The translations under genes and the position numbers were made by a program. From assembly GCA_016081115.2 (NCBI GenBank), contig CM071930.1, positions 29,589,641 through 29,653,640 of the forward strand: DNA of 64,000 bases. The letters run 5' to 3'. This document shows positions 1 through 10,577 of the stretch, in pieces. Each line of letters begins with the position of its first letter. The stretch's first letter is position 1. Under the pieces are notes generated by a model. It saw nothing but the letters and a program-made list of their open reading frames with translations, did no database searches and was not told the origin of the DNA. The DNA comes from Rehmannia glutinosa. Taxonomy: Eukaryota; Streptophyta; Magnoliopsida; Lamiales; Orobanchaceae.

Positions 1-303
1 TCAAGAAGCTTTAGATATGATCAACGAAAAATGAGAAATGTCATTTCTACAAATGGAACGGACAAGGAGTCGAGTTCGGGCTAGTTACAACATCAAAGTG
101 AGCAAGAGGAGTTTCCAAGTGGAGGACTTGGTGTTGCGAATGGCTGATGCAACAAAAAGCTGAGGAAAGTTGGAAGCTAACTAGGAGGGACCTCTCAGGG
201 TGGTTACAGTACTGGCAGGATGAGCATATGAATTGGAAGAATAGAATGAGAAGAAGTTACCCCGAGCATGGACCATTGGTAATTTGAAGAAATATTACGC
301 TTA
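1..303 (+). pseudogene. Ty3/gypsy integrase C-terminal tail (Tat-like), decayed
   Basis: Read on + this encodes the last ~100 residues of a Ty3/gypsy polyprotein. A 'SYNIKV..RSFQVEDLVLR' block, a 'GKLEAN.EGPLRV' block and a final 'LPRAWTIGNLKKYY' match the usual end of plant gypsy integrase, which reads roughly 'YN.KV..R.F..GDLVLR...GKL..NWEGPY.V...LPRTWN..NLKKYY'. In-frame stops occur inside the Lys-Ser and Trp-Glu-Gly blocks, so it is dead. The frame ends at a TAA near 303, and about 120 bp later the 103-bp tandem array starts, which is the arrangement expected of a Tat/Ogre-lineage 3' untranslated region. The rest of the element lies left of the window. Class assignment is strong; the exact lineage is inferred from the layout. 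Confidence 0.72.
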
Positions 304-424
304 AGTAGAAATCGATTATAGATCGATGATATCTACAATATCTTCTCTTTAGACCCAAATGTAAAAATGAAGATATATGAACTAAAGCGCTTGTGCTTTG
401 TCATCAAAATTGTCTCTGTATGTA

Positions 425-2145
425 TGTTTGCTGAAAATTTGACTAAGTAATTTTAGTTTGGTCACCAAAGTAATTGAAAGCTAAATTTCTCATAAGGATG
501 GATAACCATAAGCTCAGCTCGAGTTTAGAAAGAGTGAAAATTTGATAAATTTTAGCTTGGTCACCGAAGTGATTGAAAGCTAAAATTCTTAGAAGGATGG
601 ATGCCCATGAGCTCAGCTCGAGCTTAGAAAGAGTGAAAAATTGACTAAGTAATCTTAGCTTGGTCACCTAGGTGAATGAAAGATACAATTCTTAAAAGGG
701 TGGAAACTCATTAGCTCAACTCGAGCTTAGAAAGAGTGAAAATTTGACTAAGTAATTTTAGCTCGGTCACCGAAGTGAATGAAAGTTAAAATTCTTAGAG
801 GGGTGGATACCCATGAGCTTAGCTCGAGCTTAGAAAAAACTGAAAATTTGACTAAGTAATTTTAGTTTGGTCACCGAAGTGATTGAAAGTTGAAATTCTT
901 AGACGGATGGATACTCATGCTCAGCTCGAGCTTAGAAAGAGTGAAAATTTGACTAAGTAATTTTAGCTTGGTCACTATAGTGATTGAAAGCTAAAATTCT
1001 TAGAAGGATGGATACCCATGAGCACAACTCGGGCATAGAAAAAGTGAAAAATTGACTAAGTAATTTTAGCTTGATCACCTAAGTGATTGAAAGTTAAATT
1101 TCTTAGAAGGGTGGATACCCATTAGCTCAGCTCAGGCTTAAAAAGAGTGAAAATTTAATTAAGTAATTTTAGCTTGGTCACTGAGGTGATTGAAAGCTAA
1201 AATTCTTAGAGAGGTGATACCCATGAGCTAAGTTCGAGCTTAGAAAAAGTGAAAATTTGAATAAGTAATTTTAATTTGGTCACCGAAGTGGTTGAAAGCT
1301 AAATTCTTAGAAGAGTGGATACCCATGAGCTCAGCTCGAGCTTAAAAAGAGCGAAAATTTGACTAAGTAATTTTAGCTTGGTCACTGAAGTCATTGAAAG
1401 CTAAAATTCTTAGGAGGGTGGATACCTATGAGTTCGGATCGAGCTTAGAAAGAGAAAACTTTGACTAAGTAATTTTAGCTTGGTCACCGAAGTGATTGAA
1501 AGCTAAAATTCTAAGAAGGGTGGATACCCATGAGCTTAGCTCGAGCTTATAAAGATTAAAAATTTGACTAAGTAATTCTAGCTTGGTCACCGAAGTAATT
1601 GAAAGCTAAAATTCTTAGAAGGGTGGATATCTATGCTCGAGCTTAGAAAGAGAGAAAATTTGACTAAGTAATTTTAGCTTGGTCACTGAAGTGATTGAAA
1701 GTCAAAATTCTTAGAAGGATGGATACCCATGAGCTCAACATGAGCTTAGAAAGAGTGAAAATTTGACTAAGTAAGAGTGAAAATTTGACTAAGTAATCTT
1801 AGCTTGGTCACCGAAGTGATTGAAAGCTAAAATTCTTAGAAGGGTGTATACCCATGAACTCAGCTCTAGCTTAGAAAGAGTGAAAATTTGACTAAGTAAT
1901 TTTAGTTTGGTCACCGAAGTAATTGAAAGCTAAAACTCTTAAAGATGTGGATACCCGTGAGCTCAGCTTGTGCTTAGAAAAGGTGAAAATTTGACTAATT
2001 AATTTTAGCTTAGTCACCGAAGCGATTGAAAGCTAAAATTCTTAGAAGGGTGGATACCCATGAGCTCAGCTCGAGCTTCAAAAAAGAGTGAAAATTTAAC
2101 TAAGTAATTTTAGCTTGGTCATCGAAGTGATTGAAAGCTAAAATT
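425..2145. repeat. ~103-bp tandem array, about 17 copies
   Basis: The core 'TTAGCTTGGTCACCGAAGTG' recurs with its GTCAC at about 461, 560, 663, 766, 870, 971, 1073, 1177, 1279, 1381, 1483, 1586, 1682, 1807, 1910, 2013 and 2118. Spacing is therefore 99-105 bp except one short (96) and one long (125) interval; the long one holds a small internal duplication of the 'AGAGTGAAAATTTGACTAAG' segment. Each unit also carries a palindrome-rich GAGCTCAGCTCGAGCT stretch. Units differ by scattered substitutions, so this is an old minisatellite. It follows directly after a gypsy pol end and precedes an antisense ORF. Short ORFs inside it are by-products of the repeat. Confidence 0.96.
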
Positions 2146-2900
2146 ATGAATGGAAAGAAAAGTAAAGTAGAGTTCGGCAAATAGAGAAGTTTCATTACGA
2201 CATTGAAGATAAATGTACAAGAGGTACATTTAAATAAGAGATACATGACTTAACAAGTAGCTAAATCATCAACCCCACAATCCTCGACAGTCATAGGAAT
2301 CTCGCCGAGGACCTCCAGGTCGGAATTTGCACCAGGAGGGATAACCTTGTTGGTCGGAGGTAGTACTTCGGGTGTGACTTCAGAGCTCATGGGAACAAAT
2401 GGGTCTATGATTGGAGATGGAGGAGGAGCTAACAAGGAAGCTCAATTCACTTCCAATTGGCACATATTCACCCGATCAACTTCTTCAGAATGAGTAAAGC
2501 CAGTAGGGTTAGAAATGAATTTCAGGGTTTCATTTCTATCGAACTTCTCGGTAAAGCCCTTAGTTTGACTTGGGCCTCGGCCTGATCTAAGGTAAGATGG
2601 AAATAATCTAAGGCCCCATCAGACAGAACGTCGAGAACTTCATCAGACCTCAAGAAGTTCTTTTAGTCACTTCCCAAGCCTTCTTAACCAAAATATAACA
2701 CTGCGCGAGGTTTCTTTGAAGAGGTTGGCGCTCAAGAGTAGGGAGTAGGCGAGCCCTTGATGAAATTGAGCAGTAGCGCGACCATCTGTGTTCTCCAAGA
2801 CTGGAGATTGTAGGAAAAAGGTTTTGATTGGGGGTAGTGATGTCCCCCGAGCCCGAGCTCGAGCCAACCCTAGACTTCCTTTGGGAGGAAGAATCCAATG
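2146..2900 (-). pseudogene. Antisense ORF remnant of a Tat-type gypsy element
   Basis: On the minus strand there are traces of an acidic, coiled-coil-like protein ('DEVLDVLSDGALDYFHLTLD..EAQVK', 'FISNPTGFTHSEEVDRVNM') followed by a Pro-rich tail ending at a stop near 2250. The frame is broken several times. I do not recognise a biochemical function. Tat-lineage plant gypsy elements are known to carry an extra ORF in antisense orientation between pol and the 3' LTR, and the order here (pol end on +, tandem array, ORF on -) fits that. The boundary with the copia env-like region to the right is uncertain (about 2870-2930). It could alternatively be the far C-terminus of that env-like ORF. Confidence 0.4.
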
Positions 2901-4345
2901 GAGGATGAAGGCGTTTCTTGGGTTGAGGTTGATTGCTAGGTGCAACATGCTCTGCTGCTTAGCTCCTTTAGCAGCATCGGGGCCAGGTGGAGACACAACT
3001 CTTTCATCAGGAGATTTAGCTGTCTCTGATGCCTCTTCTTCCTCAGCTATTCTATCCACAGTTGGGTCTTATTTTTGCCTCTGCTGACCACCTTCATCAG
3101 ATTTGGCGGTTTCATCAAGGACTTAGAGATCGCACTTCTTGGCGATCTCGTGATCGTCCCCAGTGAGTGGCGGACTGTTTGTCTTCTCAAGCTCTGAGAG
3201 CTTGGTGATTCTTCTTCTTCGTTTAGTTTTCACCAGAGGAATGTCTGGTTCTACTTCCTCCAGTTCCTCGAAGGTAAAGGCCTTCGGAGTTGTCTTAGTG
3301 GTAGCTGCCCTTCTCGCCTTGGCAGTTCTCTTCCTCTTAATTCCTGGAGAAGGTATTAAGGGTTCCTTCTCCACCGCGCCTGCGTGGGCGGGAGACACGG
3401 CTGCGGGGGGCGGTGTGACTCGAGGCTGCGGGGGCGGTGCGTCTTTCTTCTTTCTTCTTTGGAGCGACTTTCTTCTTTGCAGCTGCAGGGACAACTCTCT
3501 TTTTAGGAGGGGAGGAAGCAACTGTGTCGACAGGGTCAGCTGATTCCCCCTCACTGGGATCAGCCCTTTTTGCGTAGGCTCTCCTCTGGGCTCCTGAGAG
3601 ATTGGCCCTGAACATCTTCTTGTTGACATGGAATGGCTTTCCATGTCGAAGGGGAACACCCTTCACCTCCATCAGATGGCCAATAACTAGGCCATAGCCA
3701 AGTGATCCTCCAAAGGATCCATCCTCCTTGAAAGACTTGTTGCCAAATATTTTGGCAAAGTCTGCTGTAAATGAATTCAGCCCAATTGATCTTCTTCTCT
3801 TCCATGATCGCAGCCATGACGATCAGCTTGGTTTTGGAAAGCTGATTGAAACTGCCAAACTTCATGTCTACACACTTCGCGACGCTATCCATTAGTTTAT
3901 GATAATCCTTATTCAGCAGCTTCTTCTCAGCTGTGTAGACAACTTTTGCAACACATTTAGGTTTGGCTATTTCCTTCCATGCAACAGCCAAGTTGACGTC
4001 GGCTTCATATATTTCTGGCATGCCGTCCGACGGCAGCAAACAGTGCTCCGCAAGGTCCTTTGCAGTGATTAGAATGTCCTTGCGGTGGACGGAAGACTTA
4101 ATCCCTTCGTCCTGCACCTCGGCATTAATGTAAAACTGGGCGACCTCCTCAACGTATGTCATTTGATATTCCATCGTGAGGAATGGTTTCAGTCCGGATT
4201 TCTCGATCTTATTCGCTATCTACTTCACAAGGGTTTCATCAAAACCCTGTTTTATCATTCCCTCAAAATCCACAGTTGATCCGGTGTGGATTTGCTTTGC
4301 GAGCTTAGTGAAATCATGTGCTAGTGCCGGTTTTAGTGAGTTTTA
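2900..4345 (-). pseudogene. env-like ORF of the copia element, frameshifted
   Basis: The N-terminal part (about 4340-3690) matches the domain often annotated 'putative plant transposon protein': 'GMIKQG.DETLV', 'FYINAEVQDEGIKSSVH', 'CVDMKFGSFNQLSKTKLIV'. A second part (3670-3120) is Lys/Pro/Ala-rich and highly basic. A third (3060-2900) is acidic. The normal start codon, present in the homologue at 23576, is altered here; an in-frame stop lies near 4220 and the frame changes near 3690 and 3400. Such ORFs are called envelope-like only because of their position after pol; no signal peptide or fusion motif is visible. Its role in the element is unknown. Confidence 0.7.
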
Positions 4346-4865
4346 CCGAATGAGATTTAGTAAATCGACTTGAAACTGGTAGGGTTTTTGAGAGAAAAAT
4401 TTGCTTTCTTTTACTCAGACTCAGATTTAGCACGTCACTTTGCATTTAATTGCTCGCATTTAATGCGGCAGCATTTATATCCAATCATATGCTTGCTTTG
4501 CAGCTTTTGACTGTACCCATCATTATTATGATGCCATCATCTTTAAAAACATTCCTGCTCATTAAAAACAACTGCTTTTTTGTCACTTAGCTCATAATTG
4601 ACTCAGCTTACTCCTTAACTGACTCAACTCTTCTTCTCTCCATTCGTATAGTGACTCAGCTGTCAGCTAACTCGATATAGCTGACTTTCCGATACGGCTG
4701 ATTCACTTGGCTGATTTATAAGATCTGCTTTGTTTTCATCTTTTCATGTTTCATCTCTTCTCATTGAGTCTTCTGAGTGTCAACTCAGCTCAATTAACCA
4801 TAGCTCATGCTTAAGGTTTTCAAATCTTGATTCACATAGGGGTTTGGTGAATATATCATTCTAAT
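4346..4865 (-). other. Non-coding spacer between copia pol and env-like ORF
   Basis: No ORF. The stretch is homologous to 23577-24047, where it occupies the same position upstream of an env-like ORF, so it is an element-specific spacer. It is rich in CTCAGCTG-like words and contains three perfect TGACTCA (GCN4/bZIP-type) heptamers at about 4599, 4620 and 4652. A subgenomic promoter or splice region for the env-like gene is possible, but no promoter element can be proven by eye. Confidence 0.5.
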
Positions 4866-6124
4866 TTATGAGTTGAGATGTATTCCAAGGTGATGTCTTT
4901 CTTTTAAACATGATCTCTTATGAAATGATATCGACATCAATGTGCTTTGTTCTTGAATGCAACACGGATTACGAGTGATTGCAATAGCACTTATGTTATC
5001 ACACATAATTGGAATCTCTTTTTCTTCAATTTCATAATCTCTCACCTTTGTCCCATCCATAAGACTTGGGCACAAATAGCTTCCTTCAGCTGACTATGTA
5101 CTGCAGCCCGGTGTGGATGTGGCTATTGAGTTTTGCTTCTTGCTAAACCAGGAAACCAATCTGTTCCAAGCAATTGACAAGTGCACAAGTACTCTTCTGT
5201 CAACTCTACATCCAACATAGTCGAGTCTGAATAACCAATAAGCTTGAATCCACCTTCCTTTGGATACCATAAGCCAACTTCTTGGCATCCCTTCAAATAT
5301 CTTAGGATTCTCTTAGCTGCAGTCATGTGACGTTCCTTTGGTGCAGATTGAAATCTTGCACATACACCTACTGTAAAGGTGATGTCTGGCCTGCTTGTTG
5401 TTAGATAGATCAGTGATCCAATAAGTGCTCTGTATGTTGTTTGATCCACAGGCTTGCCATCTGCATCCATGTCCATCTTGACTGATGTATTCATTGGTAT
5501 TTTCACAGAGGCCTTCTCTTCCATACCAAATTTCTTCATTAAATCCCTGGTGTACTTTGTTTGACTTATGAAGGTTCCATCCTTCAGCTGTTTAACTTGA
5601 AGTCCTAAGAAGAATGTCAGCTCTCCCATCATGCTCATTTCAAATTTGCCTTGCATGAGTTTTGAGAACTTATGACACAGCTCTTTGTTTGTGGATCCAA
5701 AAATGTTGTCATCCACATATATTTGAACAAGCAGTATACTCTCCCCATCTTGAATTCTGAAGAGTGTTCTGTCCACTTTTCCTTTGGTGAATCCATTATC
5801 TGTCAGAAATTATAATGTATCATACCATGCTCTAGGTGCCTGTTTCAATCCATATAGAGCTTTCTTGAGCTTGTACACCTTATCTCTAATGGTTTTCTGC
5901 TCAAAACCTGGAGGTTGCTCAACATAGACTTCTTCTTGCAACAATCCATTAAAAAATGCACTTTTCACATACATTTGATATACAAAGAAGTTCTTGTGTG
6001 CAGCATAGGCAAGAAACATCCTTATTGTTTCTAATCTTACAACAGGAGCAAATGTTTCATCAAAATCTATTCCTTCTTCTTGGCAATACCCTTTGGCTAC
6101 CAATCTTGCTTTGTTTCTTACCAC
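4866..6124 (-). pseudogene. Copia reverse transcriptase and RNase H
   Basis: The RT runs right to left from 'ARLVAKGYCQEEGIDFDETF' (near 6110) through 'KSAFFNGLLQEEVYVEQPPG' and 'KALYGLKQAPRAWYDTL', then after a break near 5800 'FRIQDGE' and the catalytic YVDD at about 5708-5719 followed by 'MGELTFFLGLQ'. RNase H follows from about 5280 ('RILRYLKG', 'GYSDSD') to 4870 with several frame changes. Motif order and spacing are standard for Ty1/copia. The catalytic Asp pair is intact, but stops at the 5800 junction and frameshifts in RNase H prevent a full protein. In life it would copy the element RNA into cDNA inside the particle. Confidence 0.9.
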
Positions 6125-6345
6125 AGAACCTTCTTCATTCCTTTTGTTTCTGAGTATCCCAAAAAGATACCTTCATCAACTTTAGCATCAAAAGCCTTTA
6201 ATTTATCTTTGCTATTGTTGTGGATGAAACATTTACATACAAATATCCTGAAATATCCAACATTTGGCTTTCTCTCTGTCCAAATCTCATAGGGAGTCTT
6301 GGTCAGTTGCTTACAGGAAACACAGTGAAGTTCTTATGTGCAACA
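6125..6345 (-). pseudogene. Misplaced integrase C-terminal fragment between two RT pieces
   Basis: On the minus strand this reads as the end of integrase ('TPYEIWTE.KPNVGYFRIF', 'CFIHNN', 'DEGIFLGYS') but sits inside the RT coding region. At its left edge it is fused directly to RT ('NK.N..GSVVRNKARL'). At its right edge (6301-6335) RT 'HKNFTVF' is fused backwards to integrase 'RQLTK'. The same right-hand junction is in every unit of the 24-34 kb array. It is therefore a partial tandem duplication of the IN-RT interval with a later deletion of the linker. Confidence 0.82.
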
Positions 6346-6730
6346 TAAGCAAGAAGCATCCTTATTGCTTCAAATCTTGCAACAGGAGCAAAGGTTTCAT
6401 CAAAATCTATACCCTCTTCTTGGCAATACCCTTTGGCTACCAATCTTGCTATGTTTCTTACAACCAACCTTCTTTATTCATCTTGTTTCTGAAAACCCAT
6501 TTTGTGCCAATAACATTTTGATGGGTTGGTCTTTGCACCAATTCCCACACTTTGTTCATCTCAAACTGATTCAGCTCTTCTTGCATAGCTTGAATCCAAT
6601 GTGTGTCTTCCAAAGCTTGGGACACATCTTTTGGCTCTATTTGGGAAATAAAACAAGTGAACATAGCTTCTTGTTGAGTCCTGGATCTGGTTCTCACACC
6701 ATCTCTCACATCTCCAATGACTCAACAATA
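6340..6730 (-). pseudogene. First copy of RT N-terminal segment
   Basis: Minus-strand motifs 'VSQALEDTHWIQAMQEELNQ', 'KVWELVQRP', 'IGTKWVFRNKMN' and 'GIDFDETFAPVARFEAIRM' are the start of a copia RT domain. The segment stops at 'HKNF' and then jumps back into integrase, so RT is not continued here; the continuing copy is at 6124. The frame breaks near 6460. About 375 bp of it is nearly identical to 16150-16535, showing that both derive from the same rearranged element. Confidence 0.85.
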
Positions 6731-7139
6731 TCATCTTCATCTTGATTGGTTGCTCCAGCTTCAGCTTCGACATAAGGACTCTTCTGCATATTTGGCTGAT
6801 TCAGCTTATCAACTAACTCTTCAATATCTTCTCCATTTACATTAGGTTCACCAAAAACCACATGGATGGACTCTTCTGTGACCATAGTCTTCTTGTTCAA
6901 CACTCTGTAGACTTTGCTTTCAGCTGAGTATCCCAAAAGGATACCTTCATCATATTTGCATCAAAATCCTTTAGATTATCCTTGCCATTGTTGTGGATGA
7001 AGCATTTACATCCAAATATTCTAAAATATCCAACATTTGGCTTTCTCCCTGTCCATATTTCATAGGGAGTCTTTGTCAGCTGTCTATTGATCATGCATCT
7101 ATTTTGAGTATAGCATGCAGTATTGATGGCTTCACCCAA
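6706..7139 (-). pseudogene. Integrase C-terminal end and IN-RT linker
   Basis: Encodes 'EAINTACYTQNRCMINRQLT', 'TPYEIWTGRKPNVGYFRIFG', 'CKCFIHNNGKDNLKDFDA', then 'LGYSAESK.YRVLNKKTMVI' and the acidic linker that joins integrase to RT in SIRE elements. This is the normally placed copy: it continues in the correct direction from the integrase core at 7140-7420. One frame change occurs near 6950. This interval plus 6340-6700 is the ancestral form of the 917-bp unit amplified at 24-34 kb. Confidence 0.85.
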
Positions 7140-8130
7140 AATCTTTTTGGCAATCCAAACCTAACATGGTTCTTGCAGCTTCCTTGAGAGTTCTGTTTCT
7201 TCTTTCTGCAACTCCATTCTGCTATGGAGTTCTTGTTGCAGATAATTCATGAGCAATACCATTTTCAACACAATACTGAGTTATTATCCCATTGACAAAC
7301 TCAGTTCCTCTATCAGACCTTATCTTTATAATGGTTTGACTCTTCTCATTTTGAACTCTTTTCATCAGTTGAGGTAACTTCTGCAAAGTTTTCTTCTTTT
7401 TACACATGAAGATTGTCTATGTATATCTTGAATAATCATCCACCTCTACTAAAATGTATTTCTTTCCACTTATGCTAGCTGGCTCAACTGGACCAAATAA
7501 ATCCATATGCAACAGATGCAATATCCTTGTTGAATATGGACTAGATTTCTCTTTGAATGATGATTTGATCTGCTTTCCCATTTGGCATGCATCACAAACA
7601 CTTTTCTTCTTGTACAATGAGTCTGGCAATCCTTCCACAAGTTGACTCCTTGCAAGCTTGTTGATTGTCTTGAAGTTCAGATTACTCAGCTTCTTGTGCC
7701 ATAGCCAACTTGATTCGGCTGTACTCTTTGTTAACAGACAAGTGCTTGGTGTGGCAGTCGACCAATCTACCTCATACATGTTCATTTGTCTGGATCCTTG
7801 CAACACTACTTCATTTGATTCAGTGTCTTTGATTTGGCACACTCCCATATTGAATCCAACATTATAGACCTTGCCACAGAGTTGGCTGATGCTTAACAAA
7901 TTGAAGTTGAGGCCTTCAACGTATGCAACATCTGTGATTTCTAAACTATTTTTCATGATGGATCCAGTGTCTCTTATTTCCCCTGGAGCTTCATTTCCTC
8001 CAAATATGACTTTTGCGCCTCTAATCTCCTTGAATTTAGATAGATTTTTCTTGTTTCTGTCATGTGTGCCGGAACAACCACTATCCATGTACCAGGTTCC
8101 TTGGCACTCAGCTGTTCCTTGAACCTGCAA
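7140..8130 (-). pseudogene. Copia protease, pre-integrase zinc domain and integrase core
   Basis: Reading from 8130 down: an aspartic protease with 'WYMDSGCS' (catalytic Asp-Ser-Gly), then the GAG-pre-integrase region 'LWHKKLSNLNF...CDACQMGKQ'. The usual second zinc-binding His of this HHCC motif (LSHLN) is Asn here. Then the integrase core: 'HMDLFGPVEP', 'VDDYSRYT', and after a frame break 'KIRSDRGTEF'. The 'NGVAER' glutamate region near 7200 is out of frame, with a stop just before it. The protease reads through but integrase is broken. The product would mature the polyprotein and insert cDNA. Confidence 0.88.
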
Positions 8131-8139
8131 TCAAAGAAA

Positions 8140-9430
8140 TTACTTTTTAGGTACCCATTCTTGTCTGGGTCCTGAGGGGTTAGTGCTGTAAGATGATCCA
8201 ACCAACCTATAGACAAATGATCTGACTCTAAGAGATTTCCATCTATCTGTGCCATAATCATAACTCACTTCGGCAAATTGCTTGGGGGCTTTAGGTTCAT
8301 ACAACTGTCTCTTTTGTCTGTATGCCTGTGTGTGTGTGTTAGCAATTGCCTTCTTTGGGTAGTTGTGATATTTATGAGTGTAGTGCCTGGGAGCATATGT
8401 GTGCTGATGATAGCTCTTTTGCCTTTGGAATGACCTTTGTTGAGTTCTAGGCCTTTGCCATTTAGGCTTGTATTCCATAGGTCTTTGCTGATATTTCACA
8501 TTATTCCAATCAGCTTGGCTTGGATAGTTTCTATCATTCCCATCATGTATGTTCCTTTGATAGAACTTCTGGGGTTTCTGATTTCTTCTTTACAGAGTAC
8601 TTCCTATTTGGAGTTTGCTGAGGAACTCTGCTAGATTTCTTCTCAGTTGTCCTCTCAGCATACTCAACTGGCTATTTTTCTTTTCCTTTATATCCAACAC
8701 CAGTTTGTTTGTGATTGTGCTTTGGAATGAATGTTGTGCAACATTTGGTGTCTTGGGTTTTTGAGATGCTTCATTACTTGAAGATCCTTTTTCCAAGATC
8801 ACTCTGGGAGTTTGATTGTGCACAAAGGAGTTGAATCCTATGCCTGTCTTATCTCCACACTCTTTTTGGCTCATAATAAGGTCATCCAATGATTTAGATG
8901 CCTTTGTGAATGAAGAAATCACATTTTTGAGATCATATTCCCTCTTTTCTGTAGCACCTATCTCTACTATTAGTTTAGCATTCTCAGCCTTCAGCTCTTT
9001 GTTCTCATTAGCTATGTGACTTAGAGTACTCAGCTCCTTAGTCAGTTGTGAGTTTTGGCTTTTGAGCTGGCTGTTTTCCTCATTTAATAGTGTGTGTGAG
9101 GATTTAATGTGCTCAAAATATTTCATCATTTTGCCTAATGAATCATAAAGATCAGTGGGTGATGAAGTGTGTGTGTCACAATCACTATCACTAGAATCTG
9201 AGTGAGATGAGTTTGAGTATACCTCATCTTCTTTGTCAGGTTGATCTTGTTCTTTAGCCATTAGACAGATCATTGCTTCTTCTTCAGAATCACTTGAGTA
9301 GTCAGCTTCACTACTCTCTGAAATCTGCCGCTTTTTTGACTTAGCATTGTCTCAAAGAACCAACATTGCCTTTTTCTTTTCTGTCTTTTTTTTCTCAAGA
9401 CTCTTCTTTTTCTTCATTCTGTATTTATTG
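8140..9430 (-). pseudogene. Gag C-terminal extension with coiled coil
   Basis: From 9430 down, a Lys-rich stretch, a stop near 9350, then an acidic Ser/Asp segment and a long coiled coil rich in Asn/Leu/Lys ('LLNEENSQLKSQNSQLTKEL'). After a break near 8600 there is a Gln/Tyr/Lys-rich basic segment (8500-8140) ending in 'NPSGPRQEWVPKK' just before protease. The plus-strand relative at 60612-61066 shows the same basic segment in the same position. Long coiled-coil gag extensions are normal for SIRE elements. No enzymatic role is expected; it is structural or RNA-binding. Confidence 0.72.
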
Positions 9431-10451
9431 ACTACGAGTTGTGGACGATCAATAGCAAAATGTCCTGGTTGTCTACATTCAACACGGGTTTTCGCTCTTT
9501 GATCGGCTCTTTCCGTTCTTGGGTTATCGGCTCTCTACGATATTCAACCTTTTGATTCTCGGCTCTCTTGGGTGGCCTATCTTCCCTTGACTTGGAGGAG
9601 CCGAATGTCTTCCTCGGAGGATTCACCTTTATTTCTCTTGTAGTTCTTGTTGAAGAACTTGTTGAATCTTTTAACCATCAGGGCAATCTCCTCGTGGTCA
9701 ATGATTTCTTTGGCCTCAGCTCTCTTCCCATCCTTGACTATAAGTGCAGCTGTTTTGGGTACAACTGTCTCCTCTTGATCTTTTCTTCTCAGCTCAAACT
9801 CGTAGGCTTTGAGGTCTGAGAATAGCTCATGATTGGATGTTGTTGTGAGCTTCATTGAATGTCTCAGGGCCATGACCTTCATTTCCCATTCAGCTGGGAG
9901 GCTTCTCAGAATCTTCATACACATTTCCTTCTGTGTATATTCTTTCCCAAGTGCGGTAATTTCAGTGAATCGAGCATCCAGCTGATCCAAGGTTTCACCT
10001 GCAAGCATTTTAAAATTTTCAAATTTTTGTACATCAACGGACAATTTGTTTTCTTTAATTTGCTCAGATCCTTCACAAATTAAAGTTAATTTATCGCAGA
10101 ATTGTTTTGCAGTTTGACATGATTTGACTTTGTTGAACATTGCTTTGTCCAAGGTTTTGTAAAGTATGTCCTTGGCCACATTGTCCAAGTTGTATCTTCT
10201 TCTGTCCTCGTTTGTCCATTCAGTCCTTGGTTTCTCCACCAGGGCTGGTCTTGCTTCAACAAAGACTTCCTCTCTTTTCACCATTTCGCGGTTGCTCTCA
10301 GACTAATTGTGTTCACTTTGCGGTGGCCCATCTCTATCACTATCCACATTTCATCATGTAAAGCGAGATAGATGAGCTCAGTATCACGAATTTTCCAGTC
10401 ATCAAATTCCTCAATAGTGAACATAGGAATGCGTGTCAAATTTGCTTCCAT
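9430..10451 (-). pseudogene. Copia gag (UBN2 domain, zinc knuckle lost)
   Basis: The Met codon at 10451 ('MEANLTRIPMFTIEEFDDWK') is the likely gag start, ~105 bp downstream of the PBS. After a frameshift near 10285, the UBN2 capsid domain follows ('TAKQFCDKLTLICEGSEQIK', 'LDARFTEITALG', 'KILRSLPAEWE'). The CCHC knuckle should lie at about 9445-9486; the sequence keeps 'ECRQPGHFAID' but the first and last zinc ligands are Arg (CGT) rather than Cys (TGT). A second frameshift lies near 9590. It would form the virus-like particle core. Confidence 0.87.
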
Positions 10452-10558
10452 GATAATAACTTTCTTTGAATAAAAACACTTTTGAAAGAGCAAGTGTTAA
10501 AAACTTCTTTGAAAGATTGGAGATCTAGTTCAGTAACCAGTGTGGAAGGCTCAATAAA

Positions 10559-10575
10559 CCAACCGCTCGATACCA
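10559..10575 (-). promoter_or_regulatory. Primer binding site, initiator tRNA-Met
   Basis: On the minus strand TGGTATCGAGCGGTTGG begins two bases inside the LTR end. Its first seven bases match the standard plant initiator-Met PBS (TGGTATCAGAGC). This fixes the 5' LTR edge at 10578 and the minus orientation of the element. Confidence 0.88.
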
Positions 10576-10577
10576 CT

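Noticed and set aside
443..667. Repetitive ORF (minus) with 'FTLSKLELSSW' repeats
   Set aside because: Produced by the 103-bp array; frame is lost in most units and no start or family support exists.
3163..3543. Plus-strand ORF with hydrophobic stretches (possible membrane protein)
   Set aside because: Opposite strand of the Lys/Arg-rich env-like segment; hydrophobicity comes from complementing Lys/Glu codons.
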